A stretch of DNA of 37,025 nucleotides from Thalassobius sp. I31.1. GTDB taxonomy: Bacteria > Pseudomonadota > Alphaproteobacteria > Rhodobacterales > Rhodobacteraceae. Each line of letters starts with the position of its first letter. Position 1 is the first letter of the stretch. The DNA is taken from NCBI RefSeq assembly GCF_003031585.1, contig NZ_PWAA01000018.1, positions 1 to 37,025 of the forward strand, given 5' to 3'. Under the pieces are notes generated by a model that was not told the origin of the DNA, ran no database searches, and worked only from the letters and a program-made list of their open reading frames with translations. Shown here piece after piece: positions 16,042 through 24,475 of this stretch. The position numbers and the translations under genes are program-made.

Positions 16042-16135
16042 GAACCTTCGTGAAGTGCGCGCTGCCAAAGTCGGTGCGAATGCAGATAGCCAGTTTGTTT
16101 TAGATGGTCACAGAACGCGTCGAAGGCGGGTTTGA
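15731..16135 (+). pseudogene. Truncated IS5-family transposase
   Basis: Residues 1-104 are a typical IS5/IS427 first segment: MNEQRFVVSDILWQRLEPHL, then AVFWRVRTGSPWRDLPPAFG, FRRFRRWAKAGVFESLF and ALIDGTIVQVHQ with the first catalytic Asp. The expected continuation (small Gly/Lys-rich stretch, second Asp and Glu) is absent. About 30 unrelated residues follow before the stop. The product would be inactive. Confidence 0.8.
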
Positions 16136-16362
16136 AGGTACCAAGATCATAGCCAGATCTCAGATTGAAGGCTCCAAGCATTGAGCATGTGTCTGACGTT
16201 TTCTCGTTCATTTAGTTGTTTCCCCGGCATCCGACGCAACCACACTTGGAGGGATATTTCGGGCTATGCATTGATTTCCGCGACACTGAGATATCTAATT
16301 CCGGCCATTCGCTGTGTCATGACAAAATTGTAGGCTTGGACTCTCCTGGCACTTTCGCCGCG
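16042..16362. other. Unassigned segment after the IS5 break
   Basis: This 320-bp stretch holds foreign sequence downstream of the broken transposase. The minus-strand frame across 15978-16211 contains a plausible-looking piece (FNLRSGYDLGTFKPAFDAFC) but no recognisable domain, and part of it is antisense to the transposase. I see no gene that I can support. Confidence 0.4.
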
Positions 16363-16965
16363 TCATTTCCTTGGATAATAACTCTTCACCGGGGGATGCA
16401 AATAAGTAGCAAATCCAGTCAGCAACTCGTCTGCGTCTGCACCGTCAAAGAGCATTTTTCGATGCGTATCTGACAGGAAACCGCAATGAACCATCTGGTC
16501 AAACATCATCAAAAGCGGATCGAAGTAACCGTTGATATTGATCAACCCAATCGGCTTTTCATGGTAGCCGATCTGCGCCCATGTCCACTGCTCAAAGAAT
16601 TCTTCAAGTGTTCCGCTTCCGCCGGGTAGCACTATGAACGCATCTGAGCGATCCGCCATCTCGGCTTTGCGTTCATGCATATCTTCGACAAGGATCAGCT
16701 CGGTTAGAGCTTGATGGGCGATTTCGCGTTCTACAAGCGCCCTTGGCATGACACCGATGATGCGCCCTCCGGCATCAAGGCACCCATCTGCCACGGCCCC
16801 CATCAAACCCACATGACCTCCACCAAATATGATCCGATGACCTGCCTTGGCCAATGACTGTCCCACCTCAAATGCCTTGGACTCGTAGTCGTAGTTCTTG
16901 CCCGGCGCCGACCCACAGAACACAGCAATGTTCCTGTTCTGAGATACCTCTGTTTTCACCATCAT
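16363..16965 (-). CDS. LOG-family protein (Rossmann-fold nucleotide phosphoribohydrolase)
   Basis: This 200-residue protein has the complete LOG pattern: VFCGSAPG near the start, GGGHVGLMGAVADG at about 48-61, then LPGGSGTLEEFFEQWTWAQIG at about 112-132, the PGGxGTxxE signature for nucleotide binding and catalysis. LOG enzymes release a base from nucleoside 5'-monophosphates; the plant-type ones activate cytokinins, and bacterial members serve broader purposes. Its start overlaps the ridA stop (ATGA), so the two are coupled. The pair diverges from the GlxA-type regulator at 17404. Confidence 0.9.
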   Translation of the reverse strand: MMVKTEVSQNRNIAVFCGSAPGKNYDYESKAFEVGQSLAKAGHRIIFGGGHVGLMGAVADGCLDAGGRIIGVMPRALVEREIAHQALTELILVEDMHERKAEMADRSDAFIVLPGGSGTLEEFFEQWTWAQIGYHEKPIGLININGYFDPLLMMFDQMVHCGFLSDTHRKMLFDGADADELLTGFATYLHPPVKSYYPRK

Positions 16966-17348
16966 ACGCTATCTTTCATGGCGATAGCCTGTACCTTTAT
17001 TTTAGCTCCAAAGGGCAGTCTTGCGGCCTCGTAAACTGTCCTTGCCGGGAAGCGTGAAAAACGATTGCGACAAACCACGTTTACCTGCGCCAGATCGCGT
17101 TCAATATCGGCAAAGGCGATGTCGACATAAACAATTTCATCCGAGCTAAAACCTGCGGCGTGAGCGACCTTGAACACCAGATCGAAAGCGCGTCCAGCTT
17201 CTTCGCCTGCGCTACCCGGTCGATACCCTTCGTCGTATACGGCCAGTTGTCCGGAGATATGGCAGGTGTTCCCAACAACTACAGCGTTGGAGATTGGAGA
17301 CGGCGATGCAGGTACGCCCGGGACATCAGTGATAAAGGTACGCGACAT
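16962..17348 (-). CDS. RidA/YjgF family enamine-imine deaminase
   Basis: The 128 residues match the RidA fold: SPISNAVVVGNTCHISGQLAVYD at about 17-39, a central helix (EEAGRAFDLVFKVAHAAGFSSDEIVYVDIAF) and RNRFSRFPARTVYEAARLPFGAKIKVQAIA at about 93-122, in which the Arg of PARTVYE corresponds to the substrate-binding Arg. RidA proteins hydrolyse reactive imines from PLP enzymes, or act in amino acid and base catabolism. It is the first gene of the pair with LOG and shares the promoter region with a divergent amidase-fold regulator. Confidence 0.9.
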   Translation of the reverse strand: MSRTFITDVPGVPASPSPISNAVVVGNTCHISGQLAVYDEGYRPGSAGEEAGRAFDLVFKVAHAAGFSSDEIVYVDIAFADIERDLAQVNVVCRNRFSRFPARTVYEAARLPFGAKIKVQAIAMKDSV

Positions 17349-17403
17349 GGGATGGTTCTCGCTTTGCAGGGTTTTGTTGACAACAACCTACCTCCCGTGG
17401 CTG

Positions 17404-18426
17404 ATGTCGAAAATGGCTACTAACCTTCACAATCAGACAAAGCGCCTTCATTCCGTTCTCGTCCTAGGCTTCGATGGTGTCTTGCTTCTGGATGTGGCTG
17501 GTCCCGCGCAAGTATTCGCATCCACGAACAAGGTTCTGGGCTGGAAAGCATACGACGTCATCATTGCGACTGAAGACGGCGGGGATATCGCGACCGACAC
17601 CGGGTTAACGCTACGCTCCGATACTTCATTTGCTACAGTCGTCGGTCCGGACGTTTTTGTTGTTCCCGGCGGCCCCGGTGTCGATCATCGCTTGGACGAC
17701 CCTTCACTTCAAGGCTTCCTGACAGGAATCGAACCACATGTGGAGCGTTTCGTGTCGATCTGCTCGGGCAGCCTTCTTACCGCGTCTGCTGGACTATTGG
17801 ATGGCAGGAAAGCCACGACTCACTGGGAACGGACAGGACTGGCTCACGAGCAATTTTCGGCGGTTGATTGGCACCTGGATGAGATTTTCACACGTGATGG
17901 CAAGTTTCATTGTTCGGCGGGCGTGACGACAGGCATTGATCTTGCCCTTTCGCTTGTAGAAGCGGATCATGGGCGGCGTGTTGCACTCGGTGTGGCCCGA
18001 GAAATGGTGGTCTTCATGCAACGGCAGGGAGGACAATCCCAGTACTCTGCTCCGCTCAAGGCACAGGCGACATCCAGTAAACGTCTCAGCGACCTCTACA
18101 ACCGCATCGAACAAGATCCGACCGCGCCATGGAGCGTACAAAGGATGGCCAAGATTGCAGGAACGACCGAACGCACGCTACATCGCGATTTCACGCATGA
18201 ATTTAGCCAAACACCTTCACGCTTTATTGAGGAGCGAAGGCTTTCCATCGCACGTATTTATTTGGAAGGCAGCAGGAAGCCCATAAAGGAAATAGCATCA
18301 CTTTCGGGGTTTGTAACTGAACAGAAGATGCGTCGGAGTTTCGTGAAGCTGCTGGGCATCCTGCCGACGGACTATCGAGACCGTTTTGGGGAAGCCGCCA
18401 TTCGTGACGAGCGCAGCATCGGTTGA
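17404..18426 (+). CDS. GlxA-type AraC regulator with DJ-1/PfpI domain
   Basis: This is 340 residues from ATG 17404 (a second ATG at 17413 is equally possible). Residues 15-190 form a DJ-1/PfpI amidotransferase-like sensor: LVLGFDGVLLLDVAGPAQVF, FVVPGGPG and the nucleophile elbow ICSGSLLTASAGLL with its Cys. Residues 220-335 are an AraC helix-turn-helix domain (WSVQRMAKIAGTTERTLHRDFTHEFSQTPSRFIEERRL, then IKEIASLSGFVTEQKMRRSFVKLLGILPTDYR). GlxA-like proteins sense small nitrogenous metabolites. It diverges from ridA-LOG with overlapping 5' regions, so it is the likely regulator of that pair. Confidence 0.9.
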   Translation: MSKMATNLHNQTKRLHSVLVLGFDGVLLLDVAGPAQVFASTNKVLGWKAYDVIIATEDGGDIATDTGLTLRSDTSFATVVGPDVFVVPGGPGVDHRLDDPSLQGFLTGIEPHVERFVSICSGSLLTASAGLLDGRKATTHWERTGLAHEQFSAVDWHLDEIFTRDGKFHCSAGVTTGIDLALSLVEADHGRRVALGVAREMVVFMQRQGGQSQYSAPLKAQATSSKRLSDLYNRIEQDPTAPWSVQRMAKIAGTTERTLHRDFTHEFSQTPSRFIEERRLSIARIYLEGSRKPIKEIASLSGFVTEQKMRRSFVKLLGILPTDYRDRFGEAAIRDERSIG

Positions 18427-18434
18427 AGTGGGCT

Positions 18435-18651
18435 GATACTGTTGAAAAACTCCGAATTTCAGATGTCGTAATTTTTCGGACAGAACCCGTGATGCCGAAA
18501 AGTCAGATGAGATTTGCCATGAGGCGCAGTGAGCTGCCACATGAGCGGCAGAAGGCCAATTTGGCCGAACCCCTCGCCTTGAAAAATTGGTCGCGCTGTA
18601 CGGACAAAATTTTCACCGATTTCGCCAAAAACGGAGTTTTTCAACAGTATC
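18435..18651. mobile_element. MITE-like element, 217 bp with perfect 20-bp inverted ends
   Basis: GATACTGTTGAAAAACTCCG at 18435-18454 is the exact reverse complement of 18632-18651. The match extends three more bases outward with one mismatch (GCT versus GCC). The interior has no open frame of substance. Ends of this type occur on transposase-bearing elements, so this is probably a non-autonomous derivative mobilised in trans. It lies 8 bp downstream of the GlxA-type gene. Confidence 0.7.
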
Positions 18652-18881
18652 GGCTCGTTCGTGGCCTTCGCTGCGCTTTCCCCGAACGGCTGCTGTTCGT
18701 ATGGGGTCAGAATTGAATGACGTGGTTTTCTTGTTTCCTGAGGTTTTAGTGGCCGAAAGAGTCAAAGGTTCGTGACGTTCCACACTTCTTGTCGAACGTC
18801 AGACGAATTTGACCTTCGCGTCAGTAAGTGACCTTTTCCGCAAGAACCGGGCGTTCGCGGAATCCGCTACACAGTTCAACA
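18652..18881. other. Gene-free stretch right of the MITE
   Basis: About 230 bp between the MITE and the secreted protein gene. I see no open frame, tRNA or strong repeat; it may be more inserted or eroded DNA. Confidence 0.4.
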
Positions 18882-19328
18882 TCAGCAATCGTCGACTACA
18901 TAACCAATTGCGTTTTCCACGATGCGAACAAGATGACCAAAGAGCTCCGCTTCAACACCCGTCAGGCGGGATTGGGTTGGGACTTTTGTTCGCATGATTT
19001 CTGCTGCAACTAAAGCTTGGTCTGCGGTGTCGCAACTGCCGCCTGAGGCTTTTTGGAGTGCGACAGCACCTACCCGACGCATGGCCTCTTCCAGCGCAAA
19101 GGTTTCGAAATCTGCATTGGGAAGATCGCGTTCTAACATGCCTATCGGCAGCGATGACATGACTTCTGCTGCCCCTCGTGCTGGACATTTTTCGCTGCCG
19201 AATGGTCCCGCCGAACATCCTGTTATCCAACCAGGGAACACTGCTTCTTGTTGTCCAAAAGCCACCTGAGCGTTTAGCACTGTAACGATTGCAATTGCGG
19301 GTAGCATTAGTGTGCGCAGTAATACCAT
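18882..19328 (-). CDS. Secreted hypothetical protein
   Basis: From ATG 19328 the protein is 148 residues with a good signal peptide, MVLLRTLMLPAIAIVTVLNA then QVAFGQQEAVF, cleaved probably after AFG. An upstream start at 19400 would bury it. The mature part has Cys residues in TGCSAGPFGSEKCPARG, GGSCDTAD and the C-terminal VDDC, suggesting disulphides in the periplasm. No recognised family. It is monocistronic, between the MITE and the 600-bp gap before the mob gene. Confidence 0.6.
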   Translation of the reverse strand: MVLLRTLMLPAIAIVTVLNAQVAFGQQEAVFPGWITGCSAGPFGSEKCPARGAAEVMSSLPIGMLERDLPNADFETFALEEAMRRVGAVALQKASGGSCDTADQALVAAEIMRTKVPTQSRLTGVEAELFGHLVRIVENAIGYVVDDC

Positions 19329-19931
19329 CAAGTAACTTCTCCATAGAATATGCGCCGATCCAGCACTACAATTCGATATCGCATTTCCGACAACAAACAC
19401 AAGTTATGCGGCTGATCGCAGACGTTCATGCACAGTGCAGCATCGGTCAACATGGGCTCTTTTTTCTCTTTCGCCGCGCTCTGGCCGAAGGGCCGCTTCT
19501 CTCGAAAGGCTCAGCGGCGCTGCCAGAAAAAGACAATCTATGCGGCCATAGGGGGCAAACTAAGTGGACACTTAGAATAGAGGTAACGTGATACTGCCCG
19601 CCAGAAACCCCACAATCGCTCGATACTTGGCGTCTCGCTCATGTGGATTTTCCGGCTATCGCTACAAGCCAAACCCCACCTGACATCGCCCCTCACAAGG
19701 CAGGGGAAGGTAGGGTTTGATAGGAGTTCCCGCCCGTAAATTATGCACGATCACGACACCAAGACGCTATCGCACCAATACGTTTTTACGTTAAATTACC
19801 CATACATCTTCAGCGAATTCCGGCCCCGCAGGGCGCACACTTAAGCGGAGCGCTCCGACGCAGGCGGATAAGTGGTAGTGCGTTACCACTTAAAAGTGGG
19901 AATAAAGTAGGTCACTTTAGGTCATCGTAGA
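19329..19931. other. Gene-free region with two hairpins, downstream of mob
   Basis: The 600 bp hold no gene I can support. Two inverted repeats stand out. At 19671-19718, AAACCCCACCT pairs with AGGTAGGGTTT (one mismatch) around an inner CCCCT/AGGGG. At 19869-19892, TAAGTGGTA pairs with TACCACTTA around GTGCGT. Candidates are oriT or another origin beside the Mob-like gene, a small RNA, or (the second one) a terminator for mob. Confidence 0.4.
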
Positions 19932-21266
19932 TCAGTGCCTGAAATCGGCCCCGCGTTCTGCCAGCCGCCGAAAAACAGGCTCCGCTGCCCGCAATTCTTC
20001 CGCTTCGCGTTCCGCCCGCATTTCCAGATCCACCAGTTCGTCAGATCCTAAACACAATCGTGCAGTCGCTGTATCCCAATTGTGCCCGCCGTCTTGACGT
20101 GTCCAATGGTGTAGCAGGTGTGGTGTCACGGCCTCCACGATGCGCTGCAACAACCGGAGCATCAGGTCCGAAATACGTTGGATTACCTCCAGCCCCACGA
20201 CGCCTTTGGCAGCTTCCTCGGCTAATGCCCCGGCAACGTACCGGTCAGGGTCAGGTTCAGAATTGCGCAGTTCGTGGAGCAATGTTCTTTGGTTGGGAAA
20301 CAGATAGTTCTCTTTTTCAGATTCGAGTGCCGATTGATGCATCTCGGCGACCATACGATGCAGATCATATGCTTGGCGTAGCTCATCGCTCAGATCATAC
20401 AAAAGAAGACCGTGATACGGGCCCGTTGCCGCTTTGGCCCATAAGAGCAGCGCATCGCTGGCCGCTTTGGCTTCGGCTTCAGCTCGCACCGTGGCCTCTC
20501 TCCTCTGGAATTCAACAGCGTCCATCGCTGCCTGATGTTTGGCCCGCTGTTTGTCACCCTCGGCACGTAGCACATCGGCATGGATGTGTTTGCGTTGGGT
20601 CTGCTCCCGGCTGGTGCCGCGTTGAATGCGCAGATCCATTCGTTCGCGACACCAATCATTCCAACTGGTTTGCATGGCCTGCCCAGAGGTTTTGGCGTTG
20701 AGAGACTTGCGCAGCTCTTCCTTTGCCATACGGGTGGAAATGGTCAGCACCTCCTTGGTTGCGGCCTTTTTTCGGGTTTTTCGCCGCTGCATCCGTGTCG
20801 GAACAACCAACACATCGACATTGCCGCTACCTTGTTCGTCCAGATCGAACCGGGTGTGAATGACCGAACCTCCACCGGCCCAGCTTTCGGCCCAAGCCTT
20901 GGCCTCAGAAAACAGCTTCTGGATGCGGTCATTTTCCTCGGAATGCGGATCCCGACCATCTTCCTCAAGCCATTCCCTCGACACACCCACCAACATGTGC
21001 AACGCAAGCGAAGCCCCACCACGTTCGACCGCACCGGTTTCTGCTTTGTGGCGTTTGAACGCATCCCAGATGTCACAACCGCCGCTGTTGACACCAGATC
21101 CGATCTTAGACCATGCCAACGGGTCCAATTCACGGATGCGGCGCAGCAAGGCCGTCTTATCCAGCCGTTTGGCATGGGCCTCAATGCCGCCCATGCTGCT
21201 CTTGCCGGTAGAGCCAGATTTGACATTTGCCGCGCGGACGAAGGATTTGAACGAGGCTTCACTCAT
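19932..21266 (-). CDS. Mob/Pre-like plasmid mobilization (recombination) protein
   Basis: The 444 residues resemble Mob/Pre relaxases in layout: an N-terminal ANVKSGSTGKSSMGGIEAHAKRLDKT block, a region with GGASLALHMLVGVSREWLEEDGRD, then a helix leading into SVIHTRFDLDEQGSGNVDVLVVP near residues 134-155, and a long helical, charged C-terminus (RREATVRAEAEAKAASDA). In MobV enzymes the last block is HxDExxPHxH, giving a metal-binding histidine triad. Here only one His remains and the H-x-H is N-x-D, so nicking activity is doubtful. The start overlaps the preceding stop (ATGA). With the winged-helix gene upstream it looks like a plasmid-type replication/mobilization module at the island's right end. 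Confidence 0.6.
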   Translation of the reverse strand: MSEASFKSFVRAANVKSGSTGKSSMGGIEAHAKRLDKTALLRRIRELDPLAWSKIGSGVNSGGCDIWDAFKRHKAETGAVERGGASLALHMLVGVSREWLEEDGRDPHSEENDRIQKLFSEAKAWAESWAGGGSVIHTRFDLDEQGSGNVDVLVVPTRMQRRKTRKKAATKEVLTISTRMAKEELRKSLNAKTSGQAMQTSWNDWCRERMDLRIQRGTSREQTQRKHIHADVLRAEGDKQRAKHQAAMDAVEFQRREATVRAEAEAKAASDALLLWAKAATGPYHGLLLYDLSDELRQAYDLHRMVAEMHQSALESEKENYLFPNQRTLLHELRNSEPDPDRYVAGALAEEAAKGVVGLEVIQRISDLMLRLLQRIVEAVTPHLLHHWTRQDGGHNWDTATARLCLGSDELVDLEMRAEREAEELRAAEPVFRRLAERGADFRH

Positions 21267-22049
21267 GCCGCAACTCCAACACCTGAGGCAGATTCAGCTT
21301 GGATCGCTTGCTGTATTTCCGAAGGCACATCGCACCCAGACAATCGGTAAATCTGAGAAAGCTGGAGCAACCAACCCGAACTGCCACGCGGTTCTGGCCA
21401 ATTTCCGGGCAAGAGATAGCAACGCCTACCTTGCTCATCGATGACCTGCTCAAACATGCGATCCAACCGTTCAAGCCCAGCAGATTGCAAACGCTCATCC
21501 CATTCTCGCTCGAAAACACCGCCACCTCCGGGGACATATTTGAGTGCAATGCGGGATTGCCCTTCATTAGGTAAATCCCGCGTTCGCGCCTGTTTTTTCT
21601 TTATCTTTTATTGGTGGACATTTTTGTCCGGGTTGCCGGGACATTTCTGTCTGGGTTTGTGGACAAGAACGTCCGCCTTCATGCCCACGAAGGTGGACAA
21701 TTTTGTCCGTCTTTCCAGTCTCTTCTTTTTCACGTAAATCTTGAGCTGCCTGATGCGATGTTTTGGAAGGCACGTATTCGGTGGACTGCTTTTGACCATT
21801 CCCGCGCCTGATCTCGAACCACTTGCCATCGAGTTCTTTGATCAGACGCTGGATGGTCTTTTCGCTCTTCAGCCCGAGATCTTTGCAAACCGTCGCGTGT
21901 GATGGCCATGCTTTGCCATAATTATCGTTGTACCGAACCACAGCAAGGTATGTGGCGAACTGCACCGCACGGGCGCTGAGTGATGTATCAGCCAGTAATA
22001 GGCGCAACCACTGGAGCTGGATTTCTTTGAAGGGGCGCAAGTTAGTCAT
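21263..22049 (-). pseudogene. Winged-helix replication-type protein, frameshifted
   Basis: The first frame (start 22049, stop at 21567-21569) encodes 160 residues. Residues 8-95 are a winged helix-turn-helix (LSARAVQFATYLAVVRYNDNYGKAWPSHATVCKDLGLKSEKTIQRLIKEL) like those of plasmid initiators and phage replication proteins. After a Lys/Gln-rich linker it ends TGANAGFT. A second frame, shifted by +1, opens inside the linker and reads RDLPNEGQSRIALKYVPGGGGVFEREWDERLQSAG onward to GVGVAA, ending at 21263 with ATGA onto mob. That segment has no upstream ATG or GTG, so the two read as one protein of about 260 residues broken near 21580-21600. Confidence 0.6.
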
Positions 22050-22076
22050 AACACACCTCCGCCAAAAAACATTGTG

Positions 22077-22115
22077 GTATCAAGTTCACCAATAGTTCTG
22101 GTTTTGTCTTGATAC
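22077..22115. promoter_or_regulatory. Inverted repeat upstream of the winged-helix gene
   Basis: GTATCAAG (22077-22084) and CTTGATAC (22108-22115) are exact reverse complements separated by 23 bases, just ahead of the gene starting at 22049. The layout suits an autorepressor operator. Confidence 0.4.
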
Positions 22116-22156
22116 TTTTTCAATACTAAATTATTGCTTTCTAAAGACAATCTCTT

Positions 22157-22219
22157 GGATTGCAAATCCGTGTACACCGGTTCGATTCCGGTACTCGCCT
22201 CCAATAAAATCAATGACTT
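22157..22219 (+). repeat. attR: second copy of the 63-bp tRNA-Cys repeat
   Basis: Identical to 688-750. It contains the tRNA-Cys sequence only from the anticodon stem to CCA (22157-22203), so it is a tRNA fragment and not a gene. It marks the right border of the element, 21,469 bp from the left copy. Confidence 0.92.
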
Positions 22220-22489
22220 GCGTCATCCTTCCTCTCCTTCACTGCCATTTTTGAAACAACCCTTGAAACTTTCACGTTTCGGTCTTGCTTCGTTCCATTT
22301 GATTTCTTGCCTCTTGAGCGCGCTTCGCGAGTTCCCTTTGCCGGTGTAGCTCGCCACGAATTTTTTCAGTTTCTGACAATCAAAATTGCAGCAGCATAAA
22401 ATCTGTTTTGCCGGTCAAAACGGACATCGCATTTAAAGTACGTGCCCGGCGGATTATTTTCCGGGCACGTTGGATTTATTTGGGGGCAC
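22220..22489. other. Short gene-free region right of attR
   Basis: About 270 bp of host DNA between attR and the RTX gene; apart from the hairpin at 22440-22470 I see nothing in it. Confidence 0.4.
22440..22470 (-). terminator. Hairpin downstream of the RTX gene
   Basis: ACGTGCCCGG and CCGGGCACGT form a perfect 10-bp stem with an 11-base loop, 20 bp beyond the RTX stop codon. There is no long U run, so termination is likely but not certain. Confidence 0.6.
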
Positions 22490-24475
22490 TCAGATCAGAT
22501 CAAAAATCCCTTCGAGCAAGACCCATTCGTTATCATTGAACTCGACAAGGATCCCATCATCCGTCTGAGAAACGTCAATACCTGCTCCGGGTGCCTGCAG
22601 GTCCACTTCGTTGCCACCAATGATAAGCGTGTCCTGGCCAAGCTCAAAATCGGTGACTGTCGCTCGGGAGTATTTACTCGTGGAGCCCAGGTTGAAAACG
22701 AAACTGTCCGCACCTTCGCCGCCGGTCAGTGTGTGATGAACGTTTTTCTTGAAATGGGCAACCAGAGTGTCATCGCCTGTCCCACCATACAGCTTGCTGG
22801 AATGTTCACCGGAGTAAATGGTATCATTCCCGGCATCACCATACAGGGTGTTCAGCCCCTTGTTGCCGCTGATGGTGTCATTACCGTTCCCGCCATAAAT
22901 GGTATCCCAGCCTTTCCGGCCGTAAATGGTATCATCACCGTCCCCGCCAAAGATCAGATCACTGCCATCCCCGGCTGAGATAAGATCATCGCCAGAAAAC
23001 CCATGCAGAAGCTGTCCTGTGTTGTTTAGGACATGGCCATTCGCATCAACGAATGAACCATTGATAACATCGGCTGTTTCCGTACCTGAAATAACATTTG
23101 TATCCGTAAACCCAAACAGCTCGGGATATGCTGAAATCAAAGCGGGAGATGAGAGTATGGTAATTGTATCTCCGCTACCATAATGCAGGATGAGTTGTTC
23201 AGAGGTGGCTGTGACAGTCATTCCTTCCGGCAGGTTTCCGAGGTCAGAGATTATACCTCCATCCACAAAAATCTGATCCTGTTCCGGATCGAAATCAGAA
23301 ATCGTATCGTGGCCATCGCCTGTTGCAAAGATGAATGCATCATTGCCGCCCCCACCTGTCAGATGGTCATTGCCGTTTCCGCCGCGTAGCCTTTCATTTC
23401 CATCACTGCCAGACAGTGTATCGTCGTTAGAAGAGCCCCCAATCACATCACCAAAACCATCCTCCCCCAAACTCTCAGCGGCATCGTGATAGTCAGACAA
23501 ATCCTCATAGCTGATATGCAGATCTGAAAGAAAATTGTCAGGGTTCTGATCGAAACTTCCAGGGTCAGATCCTGTGATTTCACCTATCGGCAGGTCAGCG
23601 ATCCGCACATCATTTACAAGCCCGTATGCCCGGGGATCCCCGGTAATCCCACTTGGCTGAATGCCGAAATCTCCAAACTGAAAGCCGATTGTCGCATCGG
23701 CTGTTGAACGAATGAACCTTCCCTCAGGTGTAAAGTTGCTGTCGTCCGGATTCAGAACTATGTAACCATCCCAGATAATACTGGCCTGTGTGCCATCATA
23801 GTGGAACTGTAGCAGGCTTGGTGTGACAAAGATAACCACGTCCCGCGATTTCAGATCGGCCAGTAGATCATCGCCATATGGTATTAGACTGCCATTGCCC
23901 TCAATGATGTCGCCAGTGATGGGTACACCATCTAAGGTGAGTGTATCGTTCGCATCGCCGGAGATACTGTCGCCGGTCTTTGCCTCAATGATATCGTTCC
24001 CGGCTCCGCCATGTACGCCCCCATTGCCACCACTGATCAGGTAGTCATCGCCACTGTCACCAAGCAAGACGTCTCCGTCGCCCCCAATCAGAGTATCATC
24101 GCCGAGCCCCCCGGTCAGAACACCGTCTCCGGCCCCGGTCATGTGGTCATCACCCGATGAGCCGGTCACAGTGAAGTCACCATTCAATAGCAAAGAACTG
24201 TTGTCGTAATGAACAACGCTATCTTCTGCATCCCAGGTGATGCCGCCGGTATAATAGCTGAAGTCAATAGAGCCACTACCCGACAAAATTTCGACATTAA
24301 ACGCCAGATTGGTGGTTGTGACGGGCAATCCCGCATCGTCGTCGAAACCTCCTGAGCTAACCGTTGCCAGAGCAAGCACCCCATCAACTTCACCGGCGTA
24401 AATCTCACCTTGCACCTGTAGGGTGTCTGCACCACTGCCGCCGTCCAGAACATCTGCCAGACCACCGTAGATCAC
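22490..24475 (-). pseudogene. RTX calcium-binding protein, C-terminal part (frameshifted from 24472-25296)
   Basis: Read alone this is 661 residues from MIYGGLADVLDGGSGADTL. It has many GGxGxDxx(L/I/F) nonapeptide repeats in two blocks (residues about 110-180 and 355-620), which bind calcium and fold outside the cell. It ends with a type I secretion-like tail (DTLIIGGNEVDLQAPGAG, then WVLLEGIFDLI). Its upstream end lies inside the last codons of the preceding frame. Inserting one G into the G7 run at 24486-24492 joins both frames as LISEGGEDFPVIYGGLADVL, a good repeat continuation. So this is the second half of one protein of about 935 residues. No type I secretion genes are in the window. 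Confidence 0.82.

Noticed and set aside
20580-21350. A 256-codon plus-strand frame opposite the Mob-like gene
   Set aside because: No domain, no ribosome site of note, and it mirrors the coding strand of the Mob-like protein.
21585-21600. Programmed -1 frameshift at the A6C run
   Set aside because: The zero-frame codons place the run in the wrong phase for the usual X-XXY-YYZ slip, and the needed shift is +1; treated as a probable mutation or error.
22157-22203. A second tRNA-Cys gene
   Set aside because: Only the 3' part from the anticodon stem on is present; the sequence before it does not pair as acceptor or D arm, so it is the att fragment.
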